From the NCBI GenBank assembly GCA_030374765.1, contig JARGXX010000096.1:1093147-1157146 (forward strand): 64,000 nucleotides of DNA, written 5' to 3'. This DNA comes from Agarophyton chilense (Eukaryota > Rhodophyta > Florideophyceae > Gracilariales > Gracilariaceae). Position numbers and translations under genes: made by a program. Of this stretch, positions 32,821 through 43,524 are shown in pieces (the stretch's first letter is position 1; each line of letters starts with the position of its first letter). The notes below the pieces were generated by a model. That model was not told the origin of the DNA, made no database searches, and saw nothing but the letters and a program-made list of their open reading frames with translations.

Positions 32821-32950
32821 CCGCGTAACCTTTCCCGCAAAAGGCCAGCTTCGGGTATAGAGTGAAAACATATCCTTTTGTTATTACCTCTCCTCGGGAA
32901 GCCTTGTAGGGATTGTACACGCCTGCTTCTGGATAACGCAGAAGTGGAAA
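32821..32950 (+). promoter_or_regulatory. Leader-like RNA block in Gypsy-A 3' LTR
   Basis: Second copy of the block at 19241-19370, with the same CTTCTG/CAGAAG hairpin. Kept in both LTRs. Confidence 0.38.
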
Positions 32951-33199
32951 GGCTGAAGAAATCGTTACACATCCGGAGTGTCTGACCGGAATCTGGGGTG
33001 TCTGACCCCTGACCCCTATTGACTATTGACATAAGTCTTTGGTTGCGTTGGTTTAAGAAGTTTAAGAAGATCATTTCAAAATATTTATATCTCATTTCAT
33101 CTATCTGGGCAGTTCAGTAACAGAAAAGGCTTTATTACGCCGAAGTTTACTGTAACGTCAAGCCCATAGCGTCACACCAATGATGGCACCCACAGAATG

Positions 33200-33434
33200 C
33201 ACGCTTCCTGCAAAGGATCTGAGTCGTATCATGACGAATTATGAAGCACTCTCAGAAGAGGAAAGAAGCCGCGTCCCGGCGGGCATGTATTGGAAAGCCA
33301 AAAGTTAGTTTTCTCAGACACCAATGTACCGGACGGACAAGCCGGTTGCTCAGAATGCTGAAGTTTTACAACCCAGAACCATGGTAGTAAGAGGCGCCTT
33401 TGAGGCGAATCAGCCGTTGCAACCGGAAAACTAA
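33200..33434 (+). pseudogene. Gypsy-B Gag, C-terminal part
   Basis: The Gypsy-B Gag frame resumes here, completing the zinc knuckle and continuing TLPAKDLSRIMTNYEALSEEERSRVP, which matches the Gypsy-C Gag after its own knuckle (MAQVVDNYEALSPQEKGSVP). A TAG at 33306-33308 interrupts it and a TAA at 33432-33434 ends it. The next domain (protease) is in the -1 frame relative to Gag, as in Gypsy-C. Confidence 0.85.
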
Positions 33435-33532
33435 GTGAGGGAGCCCCTGGGGGGTCGGTACTAGTCGATCCAGTATTGCTGACCAGGGAGAGCTGGCCTC
33501 CCTGCTCCCGCGCTTAGAAGCCCAAGATTCTC

Positions 33533-36306
33533 TTGAGGCCTCCCAAATTTCCGCCATACGGAATCAATCCGCCGGGCGGAAAGCGAGTACAGTTTGACGG
33601 TCAGGTATATCGTCCTTGGAAACGTTATAATTGCCCGTCAAAACGGGAAAGTTACCTCATGGTAGTGTCTAAAAGAAACTATAAGGTCTATGCCGACATC
33701 GGCTCTGACAGGAATCTGTTATCTCGTCGATTGACTATCCTGGACACAGGTGCTGGTCGGAACTTTATACGGGAATCGGAGCTCGCTCCTGCTGACTTAA
33801 AACGTATTCGATACTGTCCTGTACCGGACATCCAGGATGCCAACAAAAATGTTGTGAAGACACTGGGAAAAGTTCGACTCGTGGTGTGTTTGGGACGCTT
33901 TGTAGTCCTTGTCGACTTCATCGTCTGTAAGACGTTAGCTGCACCAGTGGTACTGGGATATGATTATTGCGAAAAGATTGTCGAAGCCTTTCGCCCTCGA
34001 AGAAAACTAGTGGAACTAGATGATGGATCAATGGTACCAATTGTTCGCAAGCCAATGCGTCGTTGCTCTGAAGCACCTCCACTTCCACCATCTATGGAAT
34101 ACGGGAAATCCCGAGGACGTGTCTGTCCGAGGATTCGAGTAGCGAAGAGTGCCATGCTGAAGGCGCAAACCCAGACTTGGGTTCAAGTAAGAACAGAACG
34201 ACACGGACTCGTGGTAATTCAACCGAGTACTCATATGTACGAATCCCGTGGATTCCTAGTCGCTAACGGCATTGTTTAGGTTGATCCTGGTAGCCCCTTT
34301 TGGATACTAGTGAGTAACATCACCGATAACGATTATCAGATACCCAAGAATCAGGTTGTTGCAACAGCTTTTGCCTCATCCCACAGTGGCGGTCCCTACT
34401 CATATTTCTACTGCAGAAGTATTGGGATTAACCCATGTCGGTGACACAGACGAAGATCTGCAAACTCCGTCTGGAGATCAATTGCAAACGGCAAAGAATC
34501 CAGAGAGCCTGGTCGATGAACTAGACTTAGCACATGTGTCGGAACCCTACAGAACGAAGATCAGGTCTATGCTGAAGAAGTACACATCCATGTGAAGTGG
34601 AAGACTAGGAGAGATCTCCGCTACGGAACACCACATTGATTTGGTCTCAGCGTCACGACCCATCTCCCAACCACCGTACAGAGCGAGATCGCGAACTCGC
34701 CAAGTCGAGGAGGAGAATGTCAGCAAAATGCTGGAAGAAGGAGTAATCGAAGCAGCTCAATCTGCTTGGGCCTCACCAGTGGTGCTGGTTCCAAAACCTG
34801 ATGGTTCTTTACGATTTTGTATCGATTATCGAAAACCGAACGCAGTTACAGTTCGGGATACATACCCGTTGCCTCGAATGGACGAATGTATTCACAGCTT
34901 AGGAGAAGCGAACGTGTTCACCACGTTGGACGCCAACTCTGGCTATTGGCAGGTGCCTGTAGTGGAAGAAGACCATGACAAAACCGCATTTGTGTGTCAC
35001 GCCGGTCTCTACCGTTTTCAAAGGATGCTCTTTGGCTTAACGAATGCACCGTCTACTTTCCAGCGTACTCTGGACATCTTGCTCTCCAGATACAAGTGGA
35101 AGACTTTTTTAGTCTATTTGGACGATGTGATCATCTTTTTCCAGGATGTGGAAAGCCATTTACGTCATGTCGAGGAGATCCTCAAAGCACTACAGAGCGC
35201 AGGTATCACTTTGAAGTTCAAGAAATGCGAATGGTTCGCTGGCACCGTCCGGTACTTAAGACATGTGATCAAGCCGGGACAGCTTGCCATTCAAGAGGCA
35301 CAAACAGCGGCTCTCCGCGAAGTACAACCTCCATCGAGACAGAAGCAATTGCGTTCTTTCCTCGGCTTGTGCAACGTCTACCGATGATTCGTGCCGCGAT
35401 ACTCGCATATAGCGGCACCGCTCAACGCAAAGCTGCGTAAAGGACAACCAGTACAGCTGGAACAATTCAGATAAGCTGAAGTGGAAGCGTTCGACACGCT
35501 GAAGACAAAGACTATTACAGCCCCAGTCTTGGCGCTGCCGATCCCCAACCTGCCACACCCAGTGGATACCGACTCTAGCGAGTACCAAGTAGGGTGTGCC
35601 CTTTTTCAAACACACCCTGATGGTGAACTCAAACCCATTGGTTACTGGTCAAGATCGCTGAATGCAGCTGAGAAGAAGTATTCAGCTTCAGAAAAGGAAT
35701 GCCTTGCAGTCGGTTGGGCTTTAACCACATTGCAACCGTGTCTCCAAGGAGAACGTTTTACCGTCAACACAGATCCGTCTGTTCGTCTCACGAGATGGCG
35801 CTTACGCCTTTCTGAATTTGATTTCGAAGTGAAGTATAAGAAGGGATTGGCCAATTTCCAAGCTGACGCGCTATCGCGACTCAAAACACTGGGCGAAACC
35901 CAAGGCGAAATTGATGAAGAGATACCTTGCTTCTACATGGAGACCCATTCACCATCTTTTGAAGAAGAAAAACGAGAGACCCTTGATGATTATTCGGATG
36001 CAGACCCGTTCCTTGCATTAGCAGACACTGACCATTCAGTTCAACTCGAGCGAATCTCGTGCACTGAGCTCCTCAATGAGAAACACGGCGATACGTTTTG
36101 TGCGTCGATACGCTCTCGTCTTAACGGGGGGAAGGAGCTCCCCTTTTCACTCGATTCACGAGGAATACTGTTAAGACATGTCGAAAGGCATGATCAAATC
36201 GTGATTCCACACGTCTTGAAGAGTCGAGTACTCCATCTGGCACACTACAGCAGGCTGTCTGGTCATCCAGGAGGAACGAAGTTGTTCATGACTCTAAGAA
36301 GAGATT
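33533..36306 (+). pseudogene. Gypsy-B protease, RT and RNase H, decayed
   Basis: The protease carries LDTGAGRNFI (near 33739). Then come TAG at 34277, a frameshift near 34370, TGA at 34593, the RT core (FCIDYRKPNA, YLDDVIIFF), TGA at 35385, TAA at 35472, and RNase H (VDTDSSEYQVG, SEKECLAV, NTD). About eleven residues after that last Asp are deleted in frame compared with Gypsy-C (HASLRWLLNIA is missing). A one-base loss near 36305 shifts the frame at the start of integrase. This is clearly a dead copy. Confidence 0.9.
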
Positions 36307-36800
36307 TTACTGGCCTACTTTGGCAATGGACTGCCATGCTACAGTGAGGTTGTGTACAACATGTGCGAAGAATCGCATGAAGCTTTACAGGAAGCGGAAA
36401 CCGATGACGTTATTCCAGGCGAAAGCGCCTTTACTATACGTGAGTATCGACATCCTAGGGGATTTGATTCGCTCAAGGAGAGGTTATCGCTACCTATTGG
36501 TAATCACCGACCGCTTCTCGAAGCTAGTGCGGACTGTGCCGCTGAAGCGAATAACCGCAACCGTAATCGCACAGGCGTTTATCAAACACTGGGTATTTAT
36601 ATACGGACCACCAGAAGTTCTGTTATCAGATAATGAGAAGCAATTCGTTGCAAAGTTCTTTCAGAATGTTTGCCGCATTATGGGCATTCGAAACGTGTTT
36701 ACCACGACCTATCATCCGCAACGCAACGGTCAGGTGGAGCGTTTTAACCGCAGGCTGATAGCAGAACTACGACACTACATCGCGTACCACCCGAAAGAAA
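36307..36800 (+). pseudogene. Gypsy-B integrase fragment
   Basis: It shows the CX2C of the HHCC region (LCTTCAKN) and D/D/E in SIDILGD, LSDNEKQF and QVERFNR. The match to the Gypsy-C integrase ends near 36796 (IAYHPKERD). After that the plus-strand reading is the complement of the antisense ORF. The C-terminal integrase domain and any chromodomain are missing through a deletion. Confidence 0.87.
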
Positions 36801-36804
36801 GGGA

Positions 36805-37914
36805 CAGTCGGCATGGTTCGCACGGGATCCCAGGACAAGAGAAAGATCGAGTTCTCTCGCATACTTTCGGGCTGTGGGCGACATGTACCAAACTCTAAAG
36901 GTATCATAAGCATCTCACAGGAGGAAGACGGCCATCTTGGCGATAAACTCGGTATAAACCACCGTCCGATATCCCAAGAACGGGTCGTTTGCCAACGCGG
37001 ACCCGATGTAGGAGATCGCCGGTGGGAGCTCCACAGGGCAACCACGAGGACTCTTGATCGCTGCCAAATGCTCCGTAATACCGATGTAGCGCCCGAAGCG
37101 CGCGTTCCGCCGGATGCGGTAAATCTCGATCATTTGATACGGCACCAAATAGCCCAAACGTGATTGAGTACGACGTTCCCAACTGAGATAATCCCAATGG
37201 GGAATGTCACGCTTTCGAAGGAAGCTGAATTCCGCACGGAGAAGAGGTTTCTGAAAGCAGAGAGCTGCATCACGCACACCGCGCACACCACGCCAACGGC
37301 TAACATCGACTTCAACGAGTCTTTCTATATACGAGTAACCTTCACCGTCTGTACGGGCTTTCCAGGTATCTAGTTCCCAGTCCTGCTGGAGGAGAACCCT
37401 ACTGATGAATCGTTGAAGACGCTGGTAAATCAGCTTGGCGAACCGCGTACGGGCTTCGGACAAGGTTTCCGTTGAATATCGCGCAATCGCGTTGTCTGGC
37501 AAAGCAATATGGCTCGCCCAGTCGTCGCTATAAATAGCGTGTTCCGGAATCCCGTCAGGGAAGTACCCACAGTGTACATACTGTTGTATCAACGAGTCAT
37601 CGCGGATAGCAAATGGATCAAACCAGGGCGCTGGCGCGAAAAGTTCAACATTGTCGAGAGGATCTCGTCCATAGAAACCCGCAGGGTGCGGGTAGCTCCG
37701 CTGAGCACGACGAGAAGGAGCTCGAATCACACCCGCAGAGGCCACGTAAGCTGCGTTCGGCATTGGAGCCACGGTTGGCTGAGGTAACGGTACCGACCGG
37801 AATCCGGTGTACGGGGTGGGGAACGAACGGTATGGACCGAGTTGAGCAGTAGGGTGCGACGCAGAACCAGCAGTGTTTGACGGAGACCCAGAAGTCACAT
37901 CCTCGGAGGAAGGC
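36805..37914 (-). pseudogene. Gypsy-B antisense ORF (homologue of the 52717-54492 ORF), N-terminus cut off
   Basis: On the minus strand a frame of over 330 codons runs from the Gypsy-C border to a TGA at 36915, and matching sequence continues past that stop (DAYDTFRVWYMSPTARKYARELD). It aligns along its length with the antisense ORF of Gypsy-C: PWFDPFAIRDDSLIQ with PWFHPLAVRDKDLIQ, QKPLLRAEFSF with GRPILRAEFRY, LGYLVPYQMIEIYRI with SGYFVPYQNTEIERI, ELPPAISYI with ELPPVFTYV. The apparent start codon at 37934 lies in the Gypsy-C LTR, so the real start was lost. I do not recognise a domain. Similar protein sequence in two diverged elements argues for past coding function. Confidence 0.72.
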
Positions 37915-38778
37915 TGAAGAGCAACGTCCTCCAAGGAGGTTTTTGGGGACTTAAGCTTTTTCCGGACCCTCCGGCGTGCAACCTCGTTATGAGTAGGAGT
38001 AATCCGTTTTCAGGGCGATGGCCGGAACGCCAGTGGTGCACCGGCGGGACCGGGTGCCATACGCGTGGCCGCAGCGCTCGCGCGACACGTGGCCGCCAGA
38101 TTGGCCCCTTTGTTAGACGGACATTTAGCTATTTAGGATAGACTTTACTAATTCTATTCTACGGTGACTACAGTACTTATGCCGCCGGCCTCGCGGCCGC
38201 CGGTCCAGTAAAGTCTCCCCAACAAGGGTGATCTTGGTCTTCCAGATCTTGGCTCTGGGTCGAACCGCCTGCGCAGATAACCAACTCCTTACGGAGGGAT
38301 TTCCCGTGGTGCGATGCTTCCCAACCCCCTTGGACGTTCAAGCAGCCTTCGTGTGTTGGGTATGTATTCCCACTTTCGTGGTTCCGCCCTTGTATACGGT
38401 TTGCTACATCCGGCAGTGCCGGCTATTCCCGAGTCCCCTCTTGCGACTCGTGGTCAACCTCGCCCTCTTGCCTCCGTCCCCATTTTCCTCCCCTTTTCCT
38501 CCTCTTCATTGGGCAATTCCCGCTCTTGCGGCTCGCACTGACACCCGTCGTGCTCGGCACTCTCGTGGGTTTTGCCTCCTCAGAGGATACGAAAGCACCG
38601 CTTCAGCGGATATGCTCGGCTTATTTCAGCCTCCCTGCGCCCGTCACGACGGTTCGGCTCCGGCTTACACCCGGCATTGCGCGCCGATCCCTGGGAGGGC
38701 TCTACCGCGCCGGTTACCTCGTGAGAGGAAGAACCGGACGTCTTCGTGGGTTTTCCCCCTTGGGGGCATTGTCCTACA
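37915..38778 (+). repeat. Gypsy-C 5' LTR (864 bp)
   Basis: It starts TGAAGAGCAACG and ends CCTACA, three bases before the primer site. The first 413 bases match the partial 3' LTR at 54541-54953 with few differences. The 3' part carries the hairpins at 38717-38728 and 38755-38766 discussed in the findings. A 189-codon frame across it is not a gene. Confidence 0.85.
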
Positions 38779-38781
38779 ATT

Positions 38782-38797
38782 TGGTCTCCCGACTTAG
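38782..38797 (+). promoter_or_regulatory. Primer-binding site of Gypsy-C
   Basis: TGGTCTCCCGACTTAG starts with TGG three bases after the LTR and is the same as in Gypsy-D. It implies a tRNA ending CTAAGTCGGGAGACCA. Confidence 0.75.
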
Positions 38798-38901
38798 AAG
38801 TCAAGACCGCTTGTGTCCTCTCTGAGGTTGTTTTCCGTTTAACGGGTTTTCTCCGGTCTCACCGGTTTGCTTTCTATTCTTCCGTCGAGACGGTGTGGCC
38901 A

Positions 38902-41017
38902 ATGCCGAGGAAACCGCCTAGCATGGAGCCTCCTGCAACACGCAGCCGTTCCCGCCAAAGCGGTGATGCCAGGGGCACTGATGTTCCACAGGCCCTGGCT
39001 CCAACACCGGATTCCCGGGAGATACCGGTCACCGGCACTGAAGACCCGCAGCCCGATTCCGGGTTAACGACCGTCGCAACGGTGGTTTCTCCGCCTCCGC
39101 GGTTGGTCGACCAAGCGCGGATTGTACGATTGGAAGTGCAGCTCCGCTCCCTGCGGGCTGCTCACAATACCCTCTCGAGGGAGTTCACCTCTTTACGAGG
39201 AAGCCTCGCTAACACCCCTCCAAGTTAGTTAGCCGAGGATATCCGCGTATTGCGGTCGGACATCAATACACTACTCGAGTGTTTTGGCGTTCCGCCTTCC
39301 TTCGCAGAAGGTATGGAGAATCGCTTCGAGTGTCTCCGAAGCCGACTTGGGTCGGTCGAGAGGACGATAACCTCGCCCGCGAACGCAGCTAAACCGGTTG
39401 TCTCTCATCGAGAGACCCAGTCGCGGAACCGGAAGAGCCGGAAGAACCGGGATTCTATCCGTAAGCACGGACACCCGTCCGACTCATCATCTGAGTCGGA
39501 CGGTAAACCGAGTGACTCCGAGAGTTCCGATTCGTCGGTGAGCGAAGACCCACAGGATCGTTCTGGGCGCTCTTCTCGCTCTGAGCGGTCCTCTGCCAAC
39601 CACGGGGCCATCCGGTCGCGCCCCAAGGGTCGGCGACATCCGGGCCTCAAACCCTTGAAGCCCACCAACCCTCTGTACATGACACTCCTGTCCAACCGGT
39701 ATTACCGGCTAGAAGATTCCTCTTTAGTTCGGACACCGCGTGACACGGGTAAAGTGAAAGACTGCATCAAGCGGATGAAGCTTTCACTTCGTAACCAGTC
39801 GTTTACTGGGGATGATCCAATTCTGGTCTTGGATTTCCTACACCGCTTTGTAGCGGAAGCCGATATACTCGGAATGAACGAAGGACAAGCCTACGTGGCG
39901 CTACCCTACTTTCTACGGGGTGTCGCTGAAGATCAGTTTTTGTCGGTTTGGGGCCCGTCGCGAGCCTCCGAAGGAGGTGTGACCTGCTGGCCCGAGGCCG
40001 TGCAGTACCTCCTGCCTGCGTTCCTACGCAACCAACTCCGCGATACAAGCGGCGATACTCGCTTTGCGAGACACTCGACAACGCTCCGGCGAGCTCGAGA
40101 CCGATTACTCGGTACGCCTGAATAAGGCTTTCCATCGTTGTGGTAATGTATACCCCGCTGGGGAACGCTATACGATGTTCATTGATAGCTTGGATCCAGC
40201 CATCAAGACTCTTGTCGCCCGTTACAGGGAACAAGAGCCGAAGTTGACCTACCTTGAACTCGTACAGTTTGCCCGCGCAGAGGGAGATGCACTACGTGCA
40301 CGCAATCCGGGAACCCGGTGGAAGGCCACTAAGGCATTGCTGCTTGAGTCGGACCCTTCTTCACCGTCATTTGCGACGGATGGCATCCCCAAACAGGGTT
40401 ATGACAATATGAATGTCATCCATCACGATGGTTTATCTATTCCGACAACGGAATTACCGTCTACGACGGATGGCTCGGTTGACTCAACCGCAAGGGACAC
40501 GGAGAACGGGCAGGTCTTTTATCTTAATTACCGCCGCACTCCGGCCCCCCGTATGCCGTACTCGAACGGAATGACACGACGTCAGCGCCCTGGATGGGTT
40601 GGAAACCGGGAACCCGGAAGACACACCGATGCTCGGAATGCCGTACCGCGAAAGGCGGGAGTGACGTTGATGTGCCACTTGTGCTACGAGCGCAGGCACA
40701 CCTCCCCACCATGCCTTTTATCGCTACGTGATATGGCGCAAGTGGTGGATAATTACGAAGCCCTCTCCCCGCAGGAGAAGGGCTCTGTGCCACTCACGTC
40801 ATATCTCCGCGCGAAGACGGACTTACCCAACGCATTGGCTCACACTCCGAATTCTCGGTACAAACCGGCTCAGCCAGCACGCGCCGCACCTGCGCCAAAC
40901 CACGCTGGTGGATATCAACCCGCTCCTGCGGTAGGTACCGTGCAACGGAATCATGCACTCGTTGCCGAGGAAGTCGGGCCTTCGCCCGACCAAAACCCTG
41001 TACAGGGAAAAGAATAG
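38902..41017 (+). pseudogene. Gypsy-C Gag with one stop and one frameshift
   Basis: The ATG at 38902 (MPRKPPSMEPPATRSRSR) fits the Gag starts of Gypsy-B and Gypsy-F. A TAG at 39226 and a frameshift near 40050 break it. Parts seen: an SR-like N-terminus; the AHN coiled-coil region (LRSLRAAHNTL); an acidic Ser/Asp block; the conserved capsid part (TGKVKDCIKRMKLSLRNQ, FLHRFVAEADILGMNE); and a zinc knuckle C-HL-C-YERR-H-TSPP-C. It ends at the TAG 41015-41017. Protease follows in the -1 frame. Confidence 0.88.
41005..41011 (+). promoter_or_regulatory. Candidate -1 frameshift heptamer G GGA AAA at the Gag end
   Basis: In the Gag frame the codons read CAG GGA AAA GAA TAG, so the heptamer fits the X XXY YYZ rule and lies just before the Gag stop. 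The protease lies in the -1 frame, but the path is now closed by a TAG at 41050-41052, which I take as later decay. In Gypsy-B the protease is also in -1, but the heptamer is not preserved. Confidence 0.45.
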
Positions 41018-41052
41018 AGGGAGTCTCCCCTTCGGGAGAGGCGTCCTCATAG

Positions 41053-43524
41053 TTGAGGCTGACGACGCCCGAGGCGCCAATGCCTCGCTCCCCTGTGAAA
41101 ATCCTGACCAGGAAGGACACTGCAGACGCGGACTCTAAACACCTCGGTGTTTTGCGTCGACCGTGGATACGAATTAGAAATAACCGGATCCCGGATAGAG
41201 TCTCGGTAATGGCCAAGCGTATATACAAGGTTTACGCTGACCTTGGTCTGCACACGCAGTTTATGGTGAGATATCTCACTGTCCTGGATACAGGTGCTGG
41301 GCCGAACTTTATTGTGGAATTGGTTTTACCCCCGCCATTGCGGTCACTCATCCGTTCTGAAACGGTACCCGACGTCTCAGACGCCAATAACAACCCGTTG
41401 AAAACGGTTGGTGTGATCGACCTGGTCGTCAGGCTAGGGCGGATGGTGATTAAACTAACTTTTATTGTGTGCCGCTCGCTGGCCGCGCCAGTTATACTGG
41501 GATGTGACTACTGCGACAGGTTTGTCGACGCCATCCGCCCACGCCTTAAGAAGGTGGAACTTGAGGACGGATCGACCGTCCCCATTGTTCGTCAACCGCT
41601 GAAGCGGGCATTGACGAAACACGTTCTTCTACCTTCTGCGCAGGAACACACCCCGGCGAACCGGGATTCTACGAAGCTACGCGTTGCCTCGTCAGTCACC
41701 ATACCCCCGGAGAGCCAGGTTATGGTCTCAGTCAATTCCCGTCAACACGGTCTTCGTGTTGTTCAGCCCTTGCCCTCGTTATACGAGAAATTTCAGTGAA
41801 CCGTTGCGAACGGAATCGTGCAAGTCACGCCGAATTCCCCTTTCGGGGTGTTGGTTGCCAATCTGGGAAAGGCTCCCCAGACGCTGGCAAAGAACCAAGT
41901 CATTGGGTCTATGACGCCGCACCCGCTCGTGATGCTCCCTACAAAGGTGACGGCTGCCGAAGTACTCGGAATAACTCCCTCTACCGAGGATGGTCTCCCG
42001 GTATCCGGTGCAGAAACCTCCGGGGAGGCACAGCAGTTGGCGCTCGATAAAACCGTCAAGACGGATGCATTTCCGACCTCGTTGGTTCCCACACCTGACA
42101 CCAGGGCACAGCCTACGAGCTACGATAAGATGGACCCGATCAAGGCCCTCGAGGACCTGGACCTGAGTCATGTACCGGTCTCACACCGGGACCGCTTAGG
42201 CGGAATGCTACGCGAGTTTACCACAATGTGGGACGGCTCACTGGGTGAGATCAATACAACCGAACATCGGATAGACTTGCTACCGGACGCACGTCCGGTT
42301 GCACAACCCCCTTACAGGGCGGGATCGAAAGCTCGAGAGGAGGAAAAATTTCAGGTGGACAAGATGCTCCGTGCTGGAGTCATCGAGCCCGCCCAATCTC
42401 CTTGGGCTTCACCGGTGGTGCTGGCCCTCAAGGCCGACGGCACGAGGCGGTTTTGCGTTGACTACCGCCGCCTCACTGCCGTCACCGTGAGGGACACCTA
42501 CCCGATTCCGCGCATGGACGAGTGCATAGACTCGCTCGGGGACGCTACCGTGTTTACGGCTCTGGATGCTAACTGGGGCTACTGGAAAGTCCCGTTCCGG
42601 GAAGAGGACCGAGACAAAACCGCGTTTGTTTGCCACTCGGGTTCCTACCGCTTCAAGCGGATGCCGTTTGGTTTAACCAATGCAATGGCCACCTTTCAAA
42701 GGGCAATAGACATACTGATGTCGTGTTTCAAGTGGCGCACGTGTCTTGTCTACTTTGACGACATCATTGTCTTTTCCAGAAACCTGGACGATCACCTGAC
42801 CCACGTGCGGGACGTGATGACCGTACTGCGAGACGCAGGAATAACCCTCAAGTTGAGGAAGTGCGAGTTCTTCACCGACACGGTGAAGTATCTCGGGCAC
42901 GTCATCCATCCAGGACGGTTAATGATAGAACAAGTTCGTATCAAGTCCCTCTGCGAGGCGAAGGAACCCCGTACTCAAACTGAGCTCCGATTCTTTTTAG
43001 GTCTGGTCAACGTCTATCGACGGTTTATACCGAGTTTCTCGGATGTCGCCGCTCCGCTAAACGCGCTACTGCGGAAGGGCCAGCCACCGAAGCTTGCGCC
43101 ATTTACCACCGATCATTCGGAATCTTTTCGCTCCTTGATTAAGGCAGTTACGACAGCTCCCATCCTATCCTTGCCCAAACCTGGGCTTCCCTACTCCATC
43201 GACACCGACGCCAGCGACCACCAGGTGGGCTGCGCACTGTTCCAAACCACCCCCGAGGGGGAACGCAAACCAATTGGCTATTGGTCCCGCACGCTGAACG
43301 TCCACGAGCGCAGCTACTCGGTCTGCGAGAAGGAGTGCCTCGCAGTGGTCCGGGTGCTATCCAATCTGCGCCCATACCTCATGGGCGTTCATTTCACCGT
43401 GTACACCGACCATGCCTCGTTGAGGTGGCTGCTGAACATCGCAGATCCTTCTGGCCGCTTAATGCGGTGGCGCCTCCGCTTAGCGGAATTCGACTTCGAG
43501 GTCGTCTACAAAAAGGGTGTTTAG
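41053..43524 (+). pseudogene. Gypsy-C protease, RT and RNase H
   Basis: One frame with a TGA at 41797-41799 and a TAG at 43522-43524. Protease: LDTGAGPNFI, Asp at 41287. RT: FCVDYRRLTA, DANWGYWKVPF, MPFGLTNA and Y-F-D-D at 42751-42762. RNase H: IDTDASDHQVGCAL, EKECLAVV and YTDHASLRWLL. The catalytic residues are still present, so decay is limited to a few stops. The tether after RNase H (NTQADALSRL) continues past the TAG. Confidence 0.9.

Larger units (their letters stand above)
18553..33194 (+). mobile_element. Gypsy-A, Ty3/Gypsy element with three nested insertions
   Basis: Ends are TGTGGG...CCACA with a perfect 5-bp target duplication gaatg at 18548-18552 and 33195-33199. Removing it rejoins the Gypsy-B zinc knuckle in frame, which confirms the borders. 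Inside are Copia-A copy 3, a solo Copia-A LTR and a solo Copia-B-type LTR. The element's own coding region, with insertions removed, is one Gag-PR frame plus a Pol frame, carrying three TAG or TAA codons, one TGA and one frameshift. It has no chromodomain and no antisense ORF. Confidence 0.95.
31441..33194 (+). repeat. Gypsy-A 3' LTR, split by a solo LTR
   Basis: It starts TGTGGGTCTCG after a purine-rich stretch (GCGGCGG) and ends CACCCACA before the gaatg duplication. Without the inserted LTR and its duplication it is about 1062 bp. Differences from the 5' LTR are scattered, so Gypsy-A is clearly older than Copia-A copy 3. The 44 bases before it (31397-31440) hold no gene. Confidence 0.92.
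15753..37914 (+). mobile_element. Gypsy-B, decayed Ty3/Gypsy element split by Gypsy-A
   Basis: The parts in the window are a 5' LTR, primer site, gag (to 18552), gag end and pol (33200 to about 36800), and an antisense ORF (to 37914). Gypsy-A (18553-33194) interrupts gag with a gaatg duplication. Gypsy-C cuts the antisense ORF at 37915, so the 3' LTR lies beyond the window. Domain order PR-RT-RNase H-IN defines Ty3/Gypsy. A deletion has removed the integrase C-terminus and everything up to the antisense ORF. Confidence 0.88.

Noticed and set aside
38228-38797. A 189-codon plus-strand ORF in the Gypsy-C LTR
   Set aside because: It spans the LTR end and primer site and is not kept in the Gypsy-D or Gypsy-F LTRs, where the hairpins are the conserved feature.
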